Shown: piece after piece, positions 23,697-31,563 of the stretch
Numbering within the stretch: the stretch's first letter is position 1
Layout of the letters: each line of letters opens with the position of its first letter
From: Streptomyces massasporeus
GTDB lineage: Bacteria > Actinomycetota > Actinomycetes > Streptomycetales > Streptomycetaceae
Direction of reading: 5' to 3'
Assembly (NCBI RefSeq): GCF_014648995.1
Contig: NZ_BMSE01000014.1
Coordinates: 1 to 64,000 of the forward strand
Length of the DNA: 64,000 nucleotides
Notes under the pieces: model-generated
Database searches by the model: none
What the model was told of the DNA's origin: nothing
The model's input: the letters and a program-made list of their open reading frames with translations, nothing else
Made by a program: the position numbers and the translations under genes

Positions 23697-23750
23697 CTGC
23701 CCGCTGCCCGCTGCCCGCTGCCCGCTGCCCGCTGCCCGCTGCCCGCTGCC
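23697..23750. repeat. 7-base tandem repeat CTGCCCG
   Basis: Seven perfect copies of CTGCCCG and a partial eighth. Together with the next array this fills most of the 390-base space between the convergent GAF-ANTAR and lipoprotein genes, which otherwise shows nothing recognisable. Confidence 0.9.
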
Positions 23751-23827
23751 CTCCGACCGACCGGCGCCTTTGGCCGGCACCTGGGGCTGGCGGTCGAGGA
23801 CCCGCACCCGGCACCCGGCGTTTGGGG

Positions 23828-23920
23828 CCGCCGCCCGGAACCGCCGCCCGGAACCGCCGCCCGGAACCGCCGCCCGGAACCGCCGCCCGGAACCGCCGCC
23901 CGGAACCGCGCCGCCCGGGA
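23828..23920. repeat. 12-base tandem repeat GCCGCCCGGAAC
   Basis: About seven copies of a 12-base unit end just before the stop of the lipoprotein gene. Likely replication-slippage satellite sequence. Confidence 0.85.
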
Positions 23921-23928
23921 CCGAGCCG

Positions 23929-24723
23929 TCAGATCTGCGCCCGCCCCTGCTTCCTGATCTCGGCCAGCCGCTGCGCCCCGAGCTGCACGGCCTGTTGAGT
24001 GACCTCCGCGTACACCTCGTCGAGGCCCGCGTTGGTGAGGGTGATCGTCTCCTCGCCGACGCGGACGGCGGCGAGGTCGACCGTGAGGTACGTCAGCTCC
24101 CCCTCCTCCGTCTCGCCGGCCAGCGTGACCCGCAGGGCCTGCCGGGCGTCTCCCACCGGCGGCAGCGGCAGGTCGCCGACCTCCACGCCCTGGATGCCGC
24201 CGCGGGTGGTCGCCGCCGTGAACTGGCCGCACCTGCCGGGCAGCGACTTCATCCAGTCCAGCGTGCGGTCCACGTCGGCCGGGGGGTGGGCGGTGACCCG
24301 GTAGTGCAACTGGGCGTCGGTGTCGCCGTCGTCGAGCGCGGACGTCGCCTGCGGGCCCTCCGGCGTGCCGAACGGCTCCTCCGTGTAGAGGGCGTCCAGC
24401 AGCCGCTGGCAGTCCCGGTCCTCCGTGGTGGCCTTGAGCAGTCCGTCCCGCCAGGTCCGCGCGCCCCGGGTCGGCGCCCACGGCTCCCCGAGGTCGGCCT
24501 CGGTGACCAGGGCCGCCCGGGCCTGCGCCTCGGTGAGGGCGGCCCCGGAACCGGCGGGCTGCTCGACGGCGGGTGACGCGCCGGTGGCGGACGCGGAGGC
24601 GGAGAACCACCGGGGCCGCGGCTCGTCGTCGACGGAGCAGCCGGCCGTGGCGAGCAGGGCGGTCGCGGACAGCGCGGACAGCGCGGAGGCCAGGAGGGCA
24701 CGGGTGGCCGGGGGACGGGTCAT
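23929..24723 (-). CDS. Secreted lipoprotein, function unknown
   Basis: 264 residues with a lipoprotein signal: MTRPPATRALLASALSALSA, hydrophobic to the lipobox ATAGC (Cys near residue 29). After a Ser/Ala-rich linker comes a mainly beta domain of about 200 residues (AALVTEADLGEPWAPTRGAR, CQRLLDALYTEEPFG, DRTLDWMKSLPGRCGQFTAA, VDLAAVRVGEETITLTNAGL). It resembles the many actinomycete lipoproteins with a LppA/PknH-sensor-like fold and two or more cysteines; no role can be given. AGGAGG sits 7 bases before the ATG. The gene is convergent with the GAF-ANTAR gene. Confidence 0.82.
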   Translation of the reverse strand: MTRPPATRALLASALSALSATALLATAGCSVDDEPRPRWFSASASATGASPAVEQPAGSGAALTEAQARAALVTEADLGEPWAPTRGARTWRDGLLKATTEDRDCQRLLDALYTEEPFGTPEGPQATSALDDGDTDAQLHYRVTAHPPADVDRTLDWMKSLPGRCGQFTAATTRGGIQGVEVGDLPLPPVGDARQALRVTLAGETEEGELTYLTVDLAAVRVGEETITLTNAGLDEVYAEVTQQAVQLGAQRLAEIRKQGRAQI

Positions 24724-24969
24724 CGGGGTGCCTCCTGCGGGGGCTCATGGAGGCGCCTTCGTGCGGGGGCGGGCTCTCCAAGATCGGGCGGGTGCTCTTA
24801 CGGCACCACCGCGACCGCCCGCCCACCAGCGATACGGGCCGTCCGGGTGACCGGACCAGGACGTCCCCCCGGACCAGGACGTTCACCGCCCCCCCAGGAC
24901 CAGAACGCCCACCGCCCTCTGTCCGAAAACCCGTCGTCCGCCGCCCGGCCCCCTGTTACGATCATGCCC

Positions 24970-25032
24970 ATGCAGCGAGTCCAGCCGTTCCCGTCCTCCA
25001 CGACGACGCCGGAGACAGTCCCGGCGCGCTGA
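24970..25032 (+). CDS. Threonine-rich leader peptide of the threonyl-tRNA synthetase attenuator
   Basis: A 20-residue frame MQRVQPFPSSTTTPETVPAR (an in-frame ATG at 24964 would add two residues). Thr codons stand at 11, 12, 13 and 16 (three ACG, one ACA), just before a terminator hairpin and the ThrRS gene. A TACGAT -10-like box at 24957-24962 would start transcription at about 24969, so the peptide may be leaderless. It probably measures charged tRNA-Thr by ribosome stalling. The region 24724-24963 before it shows no other feature. Confidence 0.65.
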   Translation: MQRVQPFPSSTTTPETVPAR

Positions 25033-25050
25033 CAGCTGACCCAGATGTCC

Positions 25051-25080
25051 GAAGCCCCGGGGCGAGTGCCCCGGGGCTTC
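25051..25080 (+). terminator. Attenuator hairpin before the ThrRS gene
   Basis: A perfect 12-base-pair stem (25051-25062 with 25069-25080) with loop CGAGTG ends 38 bases before the ThrRS start. The leader also has GCCGG and CCGGC around the Thr codons and end of the leader peptide, and CCCGG able to pair with CCGGG in the terminator arm, so alternative folding is possible. Short U run absent. Confidence 0.7.
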
Positions 25081-25118
25081 GTCGCGTGGTGCTCGCCTCC
25101 CAGACACGAGGAGCCACC

Positions 25119-26339
25119 ATGCACGACCACCGCCGACTCGGCCGTGAACTGGACCTGTTCGACACCGATCCGCTGATGGGCGCCGGTCTGCCGTACTGGC
25201 TGCCCGACGGCGCGGTCGTGCGGCACACCCTGGAGGAGTACATCCGCGACGCGGAACGGCGGGCCGGCTACCGGCACGTGTACTCGCCCGCCCTCGGCAA
25301 ACGCGAGCTGTACGAGACCTCCGGCCACTGGGAGCACTACGGCGACGACATGTTCCCGCCGATGGACGTGGGTGCCGAGCAGGTCCTGCTGCGCCCGAGT
25401 CTCTGCCCCCACCACGCCCTGATCTACCGCTCCCGCTCCCACAGTTACCGAGAACTACCCCTGAGAATGGCCGAGTTGGGTGGCATGTACCGCTCGGAGC
25501 TGTCCGGTGTCCTCGGCGGCCTGACCCGGGTGCGGTCCATCACCCTCAACGACGCGCACATCTTCTGCACCCTGGAGCAGGCCGTCGAGGAGGCCAGGGC
25601 AGCGCTGGAGCTGATCGGCCGTGCCTACGCGGACCTGGGCATCCGCGCGGCCCGCTACCGGCTGTCCCTGCCCGGCGAGGGCGGCAAGTACGTGGCCGAC
25701 CCGGAGCTGTGGCGGCGCGCCACCGCCCTGCTCCGGGAGGTCCTGGACGGCTCCGGCATCCCGTACGAGGCGGCCGAGGGCGAGGCGGCCTTCTACGGCC
25801 CCAAGATCGACGTGCAGATCACCGATCCGGCCGGCCGGGAGGCCACCCTCTCCACCGTGCAGATCGACTTCCACCAGCCCGAGCGCTTCGACCTGCACTA
25901 CATCGGCCCCGACGGCGCGAAGCACCGCCCGGTCATGGTGCATCGCAGCATCATCGGCAGCGTGGAGCGCGCGGTCGCCCACCTCCTCGAGGAGCACGGC
26001 GGCGCGTTCCCGCCGTGGCTGGCGCCGGTGCAGCTGATGGTCCTGCCGGTGGGGGAGGAGCAGTCCGAGGCCGCCCACGCCCTGGCCGGACGGGCCCGGG
26101 AGCGCGGGCTGCGTGCCGAGGTGGCCGGCCCCGAGCAGGGCACCCTCGCCGCCCGGATCCGTTCGGCGCGGCTGGTGCCGTACCAGGCGGTGATCGGCGG
26201 GCGGGAGGCCGCCGCCGGCCTCGTGGCTCCCCGTCTGCGGGACGGCAGCCGGCCGGACACCCTGCCCGGGGACGAGCTGCTGCGCCGCGTCGGCGACCGG
26301 GTGGCGGCCCGCGGCCCCGGGCTGTGGGACCCGTCGTAG
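25119..26339 (+). CDS. thrS: Threonyl-tRNA synthetase paralogue lacking TGS and editing domains
   Basis: 406 residues, against about 640-660 for housekeeping ThrRS. It starts directly at the class II catalytic core (LGRELDLFDTDPLMGAGLPY). It keeps motif 2 (MYRSELSGVLGGLTRVRSI), motif 3 (HRSIIGSVERAVAHLLEEHG), the probable zinc ligands (Cys in RPSLCPHH, His in NDAHIF, His in MVHRS) and the anticodon-binding domain (APVQLMVLPVGEEQSEAAHA). The N-terminal TGS and proofreading domains are absent, so it should charge tRNA-Thr without clearing Ser. Extra ThrRS copies in Streptomyces can serve starvation or resistance to ThrRS inhibitors. GAGGAG precedes the ATG; a Thr-codon attenuator controls it. 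Confidence 0.9.
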   Translation: MHDHRRLGRELDLFDTDPLMGAGLPYWLPDGAVVRHTLEEYIRDAERRAGYRHVYSPALGKRELYETSGHWEHYGDDMFPPMDVGAEQVLLRPSLCPHHALIYRSRSHSYRELPLRMAELGGMYRSELSGVLGGLTRVRSITLNDAHIFCTLEQAVEEARAALELIGRAYADLGIRAARYRLSLPGEGGKYVADPELWRRATALLREVLDGSGIPYEAAEGEAAFYGPKIDVQITDPAGREATLSTVQIDFHQPERFDLHYIGPDGAKHRPVMVHRSIIGSVERAVAHLLEEHGGAFPPWLAPVQLMVLPVGEEQSEAAHALAGRARERGLRAEVAGPEQGTLAARIRSARLVPYQAVIGGREAAAGLVAPRLRDGSRPDTLPGDELLRRVGDRVAARGPGLWDPS

Positions 26340-26368
26340 GACGGGTCCGCCCCGGGGCGCGGCCGGTC

Positions 26369-26914
26369 TCAGAACGTCCAACGCGTGTGGCTGTACACCC
26401 CGTTGTCCCGGCCGAAGCCGTACGCCGTGTCCGGGGTCACCGCGAACACCACCGCGTCGCCGCTGCGGAACGAGTCCCCGATGCCGTGGAAGGTGCCCTC
26501 GGGGGAGGTGATGTGCGGGCCGTACTTCGTCTCGTACGCCGTGATCACCTCCTCCAGGCGCGCCCGGTCGGCGACCGGCTCGGCCGTGCCCTCGACGACG
26601 AGGTCGAGCCCGTCGGTGAGGGAGTTCGCGCCGGTGGTCAGCGCGCAGTGGGCGTCGTGCGCCAGGTTCTTCGCCTTCTGCTCGGTGCGGCCGGTGGAGA
26701 AGTACAGCACCCCGTCGTGCCAGGCGGCGATGCAGGGCGTGACGTGCAGCCGGCCGTCCGGCCGCACGGTGGACACCCAGAAGATCTCGGCGGCCTCCAG
26801 CCGCCCCTGCGCCTCGGCCCAGGCGGTGGCGGTGACCTCCGAGGCACCCGGGCGGGGGTTGAGCGCGGAGCTGTAGCGGGCGTCGAGCTCGGTCGTCGGT
26901 TGCTGTGCGGGCAT
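26369..26914 (-). CDS. PPOX-class (pyridoxamine phosphate oxidase-like) flavin or F420 protein
   Basis: 181 residues with the split-barrel FMN-binding fold: FWVSTVRPDGRLHVTPCIAA, VLYFSTGRTEQKAKNLAHDA, HCALTTG and DLVVEGTAEPV. Proteins of this size and pattern include F420- or FMN-dependent reductases and haem- or biliverdin-binding relatives; the cofactor is not fixed by the sequence. The ATG at 26914 is preceded by AAGGAG. It lies 91 bases downstream of the ECF41 sigma gene on the same strand and could be co-transcribed, although I saw no terminator or promoter to settle it. Confidence 0.85.
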   Translation of the reverse strand: MPAQQPTTELDARYSSALNPRPGASEVTATAWAEAQGRLEAAEIFWVSTVRPDGRLHVTPCIAAWHDGVLYFSTGRTEQKAKNLAHDAHCALTTGANSLTDGLDLVVEGTAEPVADRARLEEVITAYETKYGPHITSPEGTFHGIGDSFRSGDAVVFAVTPDTAYGFGRDNGVYSHTRWTF

Positions 26915-27005
26915 GGCGGAACTCCTTCGTCGTCTCCTGCCCGTAACGACCGTCCGGCGGGGCCGGAATCATCGCCGCGTCCGTTCGTGTGGCCGGGGGC
27001 GCCGG

Positions 27006-27935
27006 TCAGCGTGCCGTCCAGGGGCGGAGCTTGTCGGGGTTGAGCACGGCCCAGACGTGCTGGATCCGGTCGCCCGCGATGTCGAACGCCAGCACCGACA
27101 CGGTGACGCCGTCCTTGCGGGCCACCAGGCCGGGCTGGCCGTTGACCGCGCACTCCTCGAGCGAGATGCCGGGTACCGCGCGGGCCCGGTCGGCGAAGAA
27201 GCGGGCGACCCGCTCGGCGCCCTCGACCGGGTGGAGCGCGGCCGACACGAGCCCGCCGCCGTCGCCGGTCGCGGTCGCGTCGGGGGCCAGCACGCCGATG
27301 AGACCGTCGATGTCCTGGTCCTCCCACGCCCGCCGGAAGGCCCTGACCACCTCCGCGCGCCGGGCCTCGGGCGCGGCGGGAGGCCGCTGCGCGCGGACGC
27401 GGCGACGGGCCGAGGAGGCCAGCTGGCGGCAGGCGGCCGGGGTGCGGCCGACGATCTCGGCCACCTCGGCGAACGAGTAGCGGAAGACGTCGTGCAGAAC
27501 GAACGCGACCCGTTCGGCCGGGGTCATCGACTCCAGCACGACGAGGAAGGCCATGGTGACCGACTCGTCGAGGGTGACCCGGTCCGCGGGGTCGGCCGGC
27601 CCGGCCGCGGTGCCCCCGCCGACCCACTCCGTGCGGCCGGGCAGCGGCTCCGGGATCCATTCGCCCACGTACCGCTCGCGCCGGGCCCGGGCCGAGCCGA
27701 GCAGGTCGAGGCAGATCCGGCCGGCGACGGTCGTCAGCCAGCCGCCGGGGGAGGCGATGGCGTCCCGCTGCCGCTGCGACAGGGCGTACCAGCGGACGTA
27801 GGTCTCCTGCACGACGTCCTCGGCCTCGGCCAGGGAGCCGAGCAGCCGGTACGCGAGATTGATCAGCTGCCGCCGCTCACGCGTGATCGCGTCCAGGTCG
27901 TCGGACGGTTCGGACGGTTCGGACGGGGTGCTCAT
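27006..27935 (-). CDS. sigJ: ECF41-family sigma factor with SnoaL-like C-terminal domain (SigJ-type)
   Basis: 309 residues. Sigma region 2 (INLAYRLLGSLAEAEDVVQE) and region 4 (FVLHDVFRYSFAEVAEIVGR, ACRQLASSARRRV) are followed by a SnoaL-like domain of about 120 residues. ECF41 hallmarks are present: WIPEP between the sigma regions, DGGG in the extension, and the NPDKL motif near the end (VLNPDKLRPW). In this group the fused C-terminal domain replaces a separate anti-sigma factor. The Ser/Glu/Pro head is coded by 9-base repeats. Its promoter region matches the ECF41 consensus on both strands, indicating autoregulation and control of the divergent YceI gene. Confidence 0.92.
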   Translation of the reverse strand: MSTPSEPSEPSDDLDAITRERRQLINLAYRLLGSLAEAEDVVQETYVRWYALSQRQRDAIASPGGWLTTVAGRICLDLLGSARARRERYVGEWIPEPLPGRTEWVGGGTAAGPADPADRVTLDESVTMAFLVVLESMTPAERVAFVLHDVFRYSFAEVAEIVGRTPAACRQLASSARRRVRAQRPPAAPEARRAEVVRAFRRAWEDQDIDGLIGVLAPDATATGDGGGLVSAALHPVEGAERVARFFADRARAVPGISLEECAVNGQPGLVARKDGVTVSVLAFDIAGDRIQHVWAVLNPDKLRPWTAR

Positions 27936-27972
27936 GGTGTGTCGTCCCTCGGTCGCAGGTGCCCTTTCCCGT

Positions 27973-28041
27973 CCGACGAGACAGCGCACCGGAATGTGAG
28001 GCCGGCGGGCCACCTCACATTCCGCGGGGCTGTGTCGTCGT
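27973..28041. promoter_or_regulatory. Back-to-back ECF41-type promoters
   Basis: Arms CGGAATGTGAGG (27990-28001) and CCTCACATTCCG (28013-28024) form a perfect 12-base inverted repeat. Each arm carries a -35 element TCACA followed by exactly 16 bases and CGTCG: 28015-28019 to 28036-28041 for the YceI gene, and 27995-27999 to 27973-27978 on the minus strand for the sigma gene. The known ECF41 promoter is TGTCACA, 16 bases, CGTC. Confidence 0.75.
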
Positions 28042-28086
28042 ACTGCCGAGACCGATATCAGGACCCCTTTCCCTTCAGGAGCGATC

Positions 28087-28629
28087 ATGACCACCGCGAC
28101 CGCACTCGGCGAACTGACCGGTGACTATGTCCTCGACACCGCCCGCACGCGCATCGGCTTCACGGCCCGTGCCGCGCTGGTCGGCAGGGTGCGCGGACGG
28201 TTCGACGCGTTCGAGGGCAGCGCCCGCCTGGACGGGGGCAGCCCGTCGCAGTCCGCCGTCCGGCTCACGATCCGGGCGGCGAGCGTCCAGACCCGCAACA
28301 CCAAGCGCGACGACCATCTGCGCAGCGGCGACTTCCTGGACGCCGAGTCCCATCCGGCCCTCACCTTCGCCTCGACCCGCGTGGAGCAGACCGGCGGTAC
28401 CCGCTTCGGGGTCACCGGCGATCTGACCGTGCGGGGCGTGACCAGGCAGGTCACCGTCGACCTCGAACTGACCGGATCCGGCCGCGATCCGCAGGGCGGA
28501 GGCCACCTGGCCGCCTTTACGGGCCGGACGGTCATCGACCGCCACGACTGGGGTGTCAGCGGGGCCCGCGGCATGGTCGGCCGGAAGGTGACGCTGGAGT
28601 TCGACGTCATGGCGGTACGCCGGTCCTGA
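28087..28629 (+). CDS. YceI family lipid-binding-fold protein
   Basis: 180 residues of the YceI family: TGDYVLDTARTRIGFTARAA, RGRFDAFEGSARLDG, VQTRNTKRDDHLRSGDFLDA, HPALTFASTRVE, FGVTGDLTVRGVTRQVTVDL. The fold is a lipocalin-like barrel that binds polyisoprenoids or other amphiphiles; biological roles are poorly defined, often linked to stress. No signal peptide, so it is cytoplasmic as in most actinomycete members. The ATG follows AGGAGCGATC. It is divergent from the ECF41 sigma gene and has its own ECF41-type promoter, so it is probably the main target of that sigma factor. Confidence 0.9.
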   Translation: MTTATALGELTGDYVLDTARTRIGFTARAALVGRVRGRFDAFEGSARLDGGSPSQSAVRLTIRAASVQTRNTKRDDHLRSGDFLDAESHPALTFASTRVEQTGGTRFGVTGDLTVRGVTRQVTVDLELTGSGRDPQGGGHLAAFTGRTVIDRHDWGVSGARGMVGRKVTLEFDVMAVRRS

Positions 28630-28720
28630 CGCGGGCCGGAGCCCGGAACGGGCCGGGGCCCAGGCCGTAGGGTCGCTGGTGCGGAGCCTTTCCGCGCAGC
28701 CACTGGAAGGAGTCCCCGCC

Positions 28721-29695
28721 GTGACGGACGGTCAGCCCATCCCGGTGATCATCGACTGCGACACCGGTGTCGACGACGCCCTCGCCCTGCTGTTCGCCGT
28801 ACGGCACCCGGCGCTCGACGTGCGGGCGATCACCTGCGTGGCCGGGAACACGGACGTCGACGGCGTCGTCCGCAACACCCTGACCGTGCTGGAGCAGGCG
28901 GGTGCTCCCCCCATCCCCGTCGCCCGGGGCGCCGAGCGGCCGCTGATCGAGGCTCCCCGTTCGGCGCGGCACGTGCACGGGCACGACGGCATGGGCGACC
29001 TGGGCCTGCCGGAGCCGTCCCGCGGGCCCGCCGACGTCGACGCGGTGACGCTGCTGCGGCGCGAGATCCTCGCCTCCCCGCGCCCGGTCACCCTCATCCC
29101 CACGGCTCCCCTCACCAACATCGCGCTGCTCCTGCGCACGCATCCGGAGGTGGTCGGCAACATCGAGCGGATCGTCTTCATGGGCGGCGCGGCGGCCGTC
29201 GGGAACGCCACGCCCGTCGCGGAGTTCAACGTCTGGCACGACCCGGAGGCGGCCGCGATCCTGCTCACCGCCGGGGTGCCGATCACGATGTACGGGCTGG
29301 ACGTGTTCACCCGGGTCGTGGTCCCCGCGGCGGATGTGCGGAGGCTGCGGGCGAGCGGTGAACCGGGGGCGCGGCTGGCCGGGGAGCTGCTCGCGCACCG
29401 TCCGGCCCATCCCGACAGCCGTCCCGACGACCCCTCCGAGACGGCCGGCGGCCTCGGCGACGCGGGCGCGGTGTGCGCGGTCGTCGACCCGGAGGGCCTG
29501 ACGACCCACCGCCTCCCGGTCGACGTCTCCCTCGCGCCCGGTCCGACGCGCGGCATGACGATCGTGGACCGCCGCCTCCGGCCCGGCGAGGCGGAACTCC
29601 ACGAGGGCACGCGCGAACAGCCGCTGGTCGATGTGGGGTTGGACGTGGACGTGGAGCGTTACGTGAAGCTGTACCTGGCGACGGTCGAGATGTGA
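28721..29695 (+). CDS. Nucleoside hydrolase
   Basis: 324 residues of the inosine/uridine-preferring nucleoside hydrolase family, which splits ribonucleosides into base and ribose in salvage. The calcium-binding signature DCDTGVDDALALLFA is at residues 11-25. Other family blocks are VAGNTDVDGVVRNTLTVLE, LIPTAPLTNIALLL, IVFMGGAA and EFNVWHDPEAA. Base preference cannot be told. AAGGAG precedes the GTG at 28721. The next gene (29735) follows after 39 bases with its own promoter. Confidence 0.92.
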   Translation: MTDGQPIPVIIDCDTGVDDALALLFAVRHPALDVRAITCVAGNTDVDGVVRNTLTVLEQAGAPPIPVARGAERPLIEAPRSARHVHGHDGMGDLGLPEPSRGPADVDAVTLLRREILASPRPVTLIPTAPLTNIALLLRTHPEVVGNIERIVFMGGAAAVGNATPVAEFNVWHDPEAAAILLTAGVPITMYGLDVFTRVVVPAADVRRLRASGEPGARLAGELLAHRPAHPDSRPDDPSETAGGLGDAGAVCAVVDPEGLTTHRLPVDVSLAPGPTRGMTIVDRRLRPGEAELHEGTREQPLVDVGLDVDVERYVKLYLATVEM

Positions 29696-29699
29696 TCTA

Positions 29700-29728
29700 T
29701 TGACTCTCGATCGCTATCGATCGAGAAT
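29700..29728 (+). promoter_or_regulatory. Promoter with inverted-repeat operator, probably giving a leaderless mRNA
   Basis: TTGACT (29700-29705) and GAGAAT (29723-29728) are 17 bases apart, a good sigma-70-type promoter. The spacer and -10 contain TCTCGATCG and CGATCGAGA (29705-29713, 29718-29726), a perfect 9-base inverted repeat. The ATG at 29735 falls 7 bases after the -10, where transcription should begin. Confidence 0.65.
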
Positions 29729-29734
29729 CGATAA

Positions 29735-30232
29735 ATGAATGGCTTTCTCATCGCCGCGCTCCGGGCCGGTATCGCCTTCACCGTCCTGGTCGGGCTCTTC
29801 GGGCAGATCGTGGTCATACCGACGACGGCGGCCGACGAGGTCGACCGCTTCCCGCCCTACGAGCCCTTCGCCGCGCCGTACGCGGCCGTGGCGATCGCCG
29901 GGGTCGTGTGCGTCCAGATCGCGCTCGTCGCCGTGTGGATGCTGCTGACGATGGTGCAGCGCGATGCGATCTTCACGCCGCGGGCGTTCCGGTGGGTCGA
30001 CGTCGTCATCGGGGCGTCGGCGATGGCGACCGCGCTGGCGCTCGGGGCCGCCGGGCATCTGGCCGTGGCGGAGATTCCCTCCCCCGGCGACGGCATGGAC
30101 GTCGAGAGCGCGCTGGCCGCGGCGACGGCGGCGGTCGCCGTCGGGGCGGCGTTCGCGATGCTGATGGTCGTCATGCGGAGCCTGCTGCGCAAGGCGACGA
30201 GCCTGCAGAACGAGATGGCCGCAGTCGTCTGA
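29735..30232 (+). CDS. DUF2975-like membrane protein
   Basis: 165 residues with four membrane helices (AALRAGIAFTVLVGLFGQIV, VAIAGVVCVQIALVAVWMLL, VVIGASAMATALALGAAGHL, AVAVGAAFAMLMVVMRSLL) and a short cytoplasmic tail LQNEMAAVV. This matches DUF2975 proteins (YoaS-like), usually paired with a small XRE regulator (YozG-like); no such partner gene follows here. No ribosome binding site precedes the ATG, consistent with leaderless translation. The palindrome in its promoter suggests a repressor encoded elsewhere. Confidence 0.8.
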   Translation: MNGFLIAALRAGIAFTVLVGLFGQIVVIPTTAADEVDRFPPYEPFAAPYAAVAIAGVVCVQIALVAVWMLLTMVQRDAIFTPRAFRWVDVVIGASAMATALALGAAGHLAVAEIPSPGDGMDVESALAAATAAVAVGAAFAMLMVVMRSLLRKATSLQNEMAAVV

Positions 30233-30236
30233 TCAT

Positions 30237-30338
30237 TGGTCTGACCGGTGGTCTGCCGGTGGTCTGCCGGTGGTCTGCCGGTGGTCTGCCGGTGGCCTGA
30301 CGAGTGGTCTGACCGGTGGTCTGACGGGTGGTTTGACC
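30237..30338. repeat. 11-base tandem repeat GGTGGTCTGCC
   Basis: About nine copies of an 11-base unit (GGTGGTCTGCC, drifting to GGTGGTCTGAC) directly after the DUF2975 gene. No hairpin or coding sense is evident. Confidence 0.85.
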
Positions 30339-30446
30339 GTGAGCGCAGGAGAGCGCCCGGTGTGCTGTCGCCGCCGGACGACAGCGCACCGGGCGCCCTT
30401 CGGGTTCGGGCGTCCCTGCTCGTGTCCCTACAGGGTTCGGGCGCCC

Positions 30447-31382
30447 TTACGCGCTGCGCTTGGCCGCGCGGCGACGGGTCGCGACGACGAGGGCCGCGCC
30501 GCCCGCCAGCAGGGCCGCCGCGCCGAGCGCGATCGGGCCGGTGCTGCTGTCGGCGCCGGTCTCGGCGAGGTCGCCGCCACCGCCGTTCGGCTTGGGCGCG
30601 ACGGGCGTCGACTCCGAGGCGCTCGGGGTGGGCGTGTCCGTGTCGGAGGACGGCGGCGTCGAGGGCTCGGCCGGCTCGGACGGGGACGCCGGGGGCGTGG
30701 TCTCCTCGGCCGGCTCGGACGGGCTCGCGGGCGGCGTGGAGGCGGGCGGCGACGTCTCCGCGGGCGGCGGGGTCGTGCAGTTCTTGGTGCCGCCGTTCCA
30801 GGCCGCGATCAGCTTGTCCTTGATGACCGGGCGGTCCGGGCCCTTGGGCAGGCCCCCGTGCTCGAAGCCGTCCTTCGCGTCGAGCTCGCCGTCGAACTTC
30901 ACCGCGCCCCGGTAGAGGTCGATCTGCCCGAAGCAGCCCTTGTCCGGGATGGCGATGTCGAGCGACTCGGTGCCGCCCGGCTTGACCGTCACCGTGTCGA
31001 AGTCGACGAACACCTGCTCGCCGGAGGTCGCGAACGTCGCGCCGTGGGCGAGGTAGGAGGCGAGGGAGGCCGTGCAGGTGGCCGCGTCGCCGGCGGTGCG
31101 GACCTTGATGTGGACCTTGCCGTCGTCGGTCGGCTTCAGGTTCTGGTCGTCGACCTTGACCGAGTCGGTGAAGGTGGTGCCGTCGAGGGAGAACTGGCAG
31201 CGATCGGTCCCGGTCTCCGTGCCTGCGCCCGTGCCGGGCTTGTAGCTGCCGCCGGACGACCAGCCGTCCCCGCCGGGCGTACCGTGCGCGAACGCGGTCG
31301 TGGCGGAGGCGGCGCAGAGGGCGAGGGCCGCGGCGCCCGTCCCCAGCAGGCGTCGCGCGGTGACACGTCTCGCTATGGACAT
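30447..31382 (-). CDS. LAXTG-anchored surface protein
   Basis: 311 residues. A signal peptide (MSIARRVTARRLLGTGAAAL ... TTAFAHG), a beta-rich domain of about 190 residues with paired cysteines (DRCQF, ATCTA, KGCFGQ, KNCTT), then a Pro/Ser/Thr/Glu-rich spacer with repeats of PPASPSEPAE. The end is a sorting signal: LAETGADSS, a hydrophobic helix (IALGAAALLAGGAALVVA) and RRRAAKRSA. LAXTG is the recognition motif of class E sortases in Streptomyces, so it should be linked to the cell wall. The ATG at 31382 is the likely start. Function of the outer domain is unknown. Confidence 0.88.
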   Translation of the reverse strand: MSIARRVTARRLLGTGAAALALCAASATTAFAHGTPGGDGWSSGGSYKPGTGAGTETGTDRCQFSLDGTTFTDSVKVDDQNLKPTDDGKVHIKVRTAGDAATCTASLASYLAHGATFATSGEQVFVDFDTVTVKPGGTESLDIAIPDKGCFGQIDLYRGAVKFDGELDAKDGFEHGGLPKGPDRPVIKDKLIAAWNGGTKNCTTPPPAETSPPASTPPASPSEPAEETTPPASPSEPAEPSTPPSSDTDTPTPSASESTPVAPKPNGGGGDLAETGADSSTGPIALGAAALLAGGAALVVATRRRAAKRSA

Positions 31383-31563
31383 GCGTATCCCATTTCTTGG
31401 CGTGTGCCGAACCCGGGTGGCGGCATGCGGGCAGCGCGCGGCGCGCGGCTGCCGGGGCCGTACCGGGGGGTGAGTGGTCTGAGAAACACTGGGCTCATTG
31501 GTCACATGCGCCTCAGTGGCCCCCATCGTGGCGGCGCCGCAGCACGCTGTCAACCTGCGGTAA

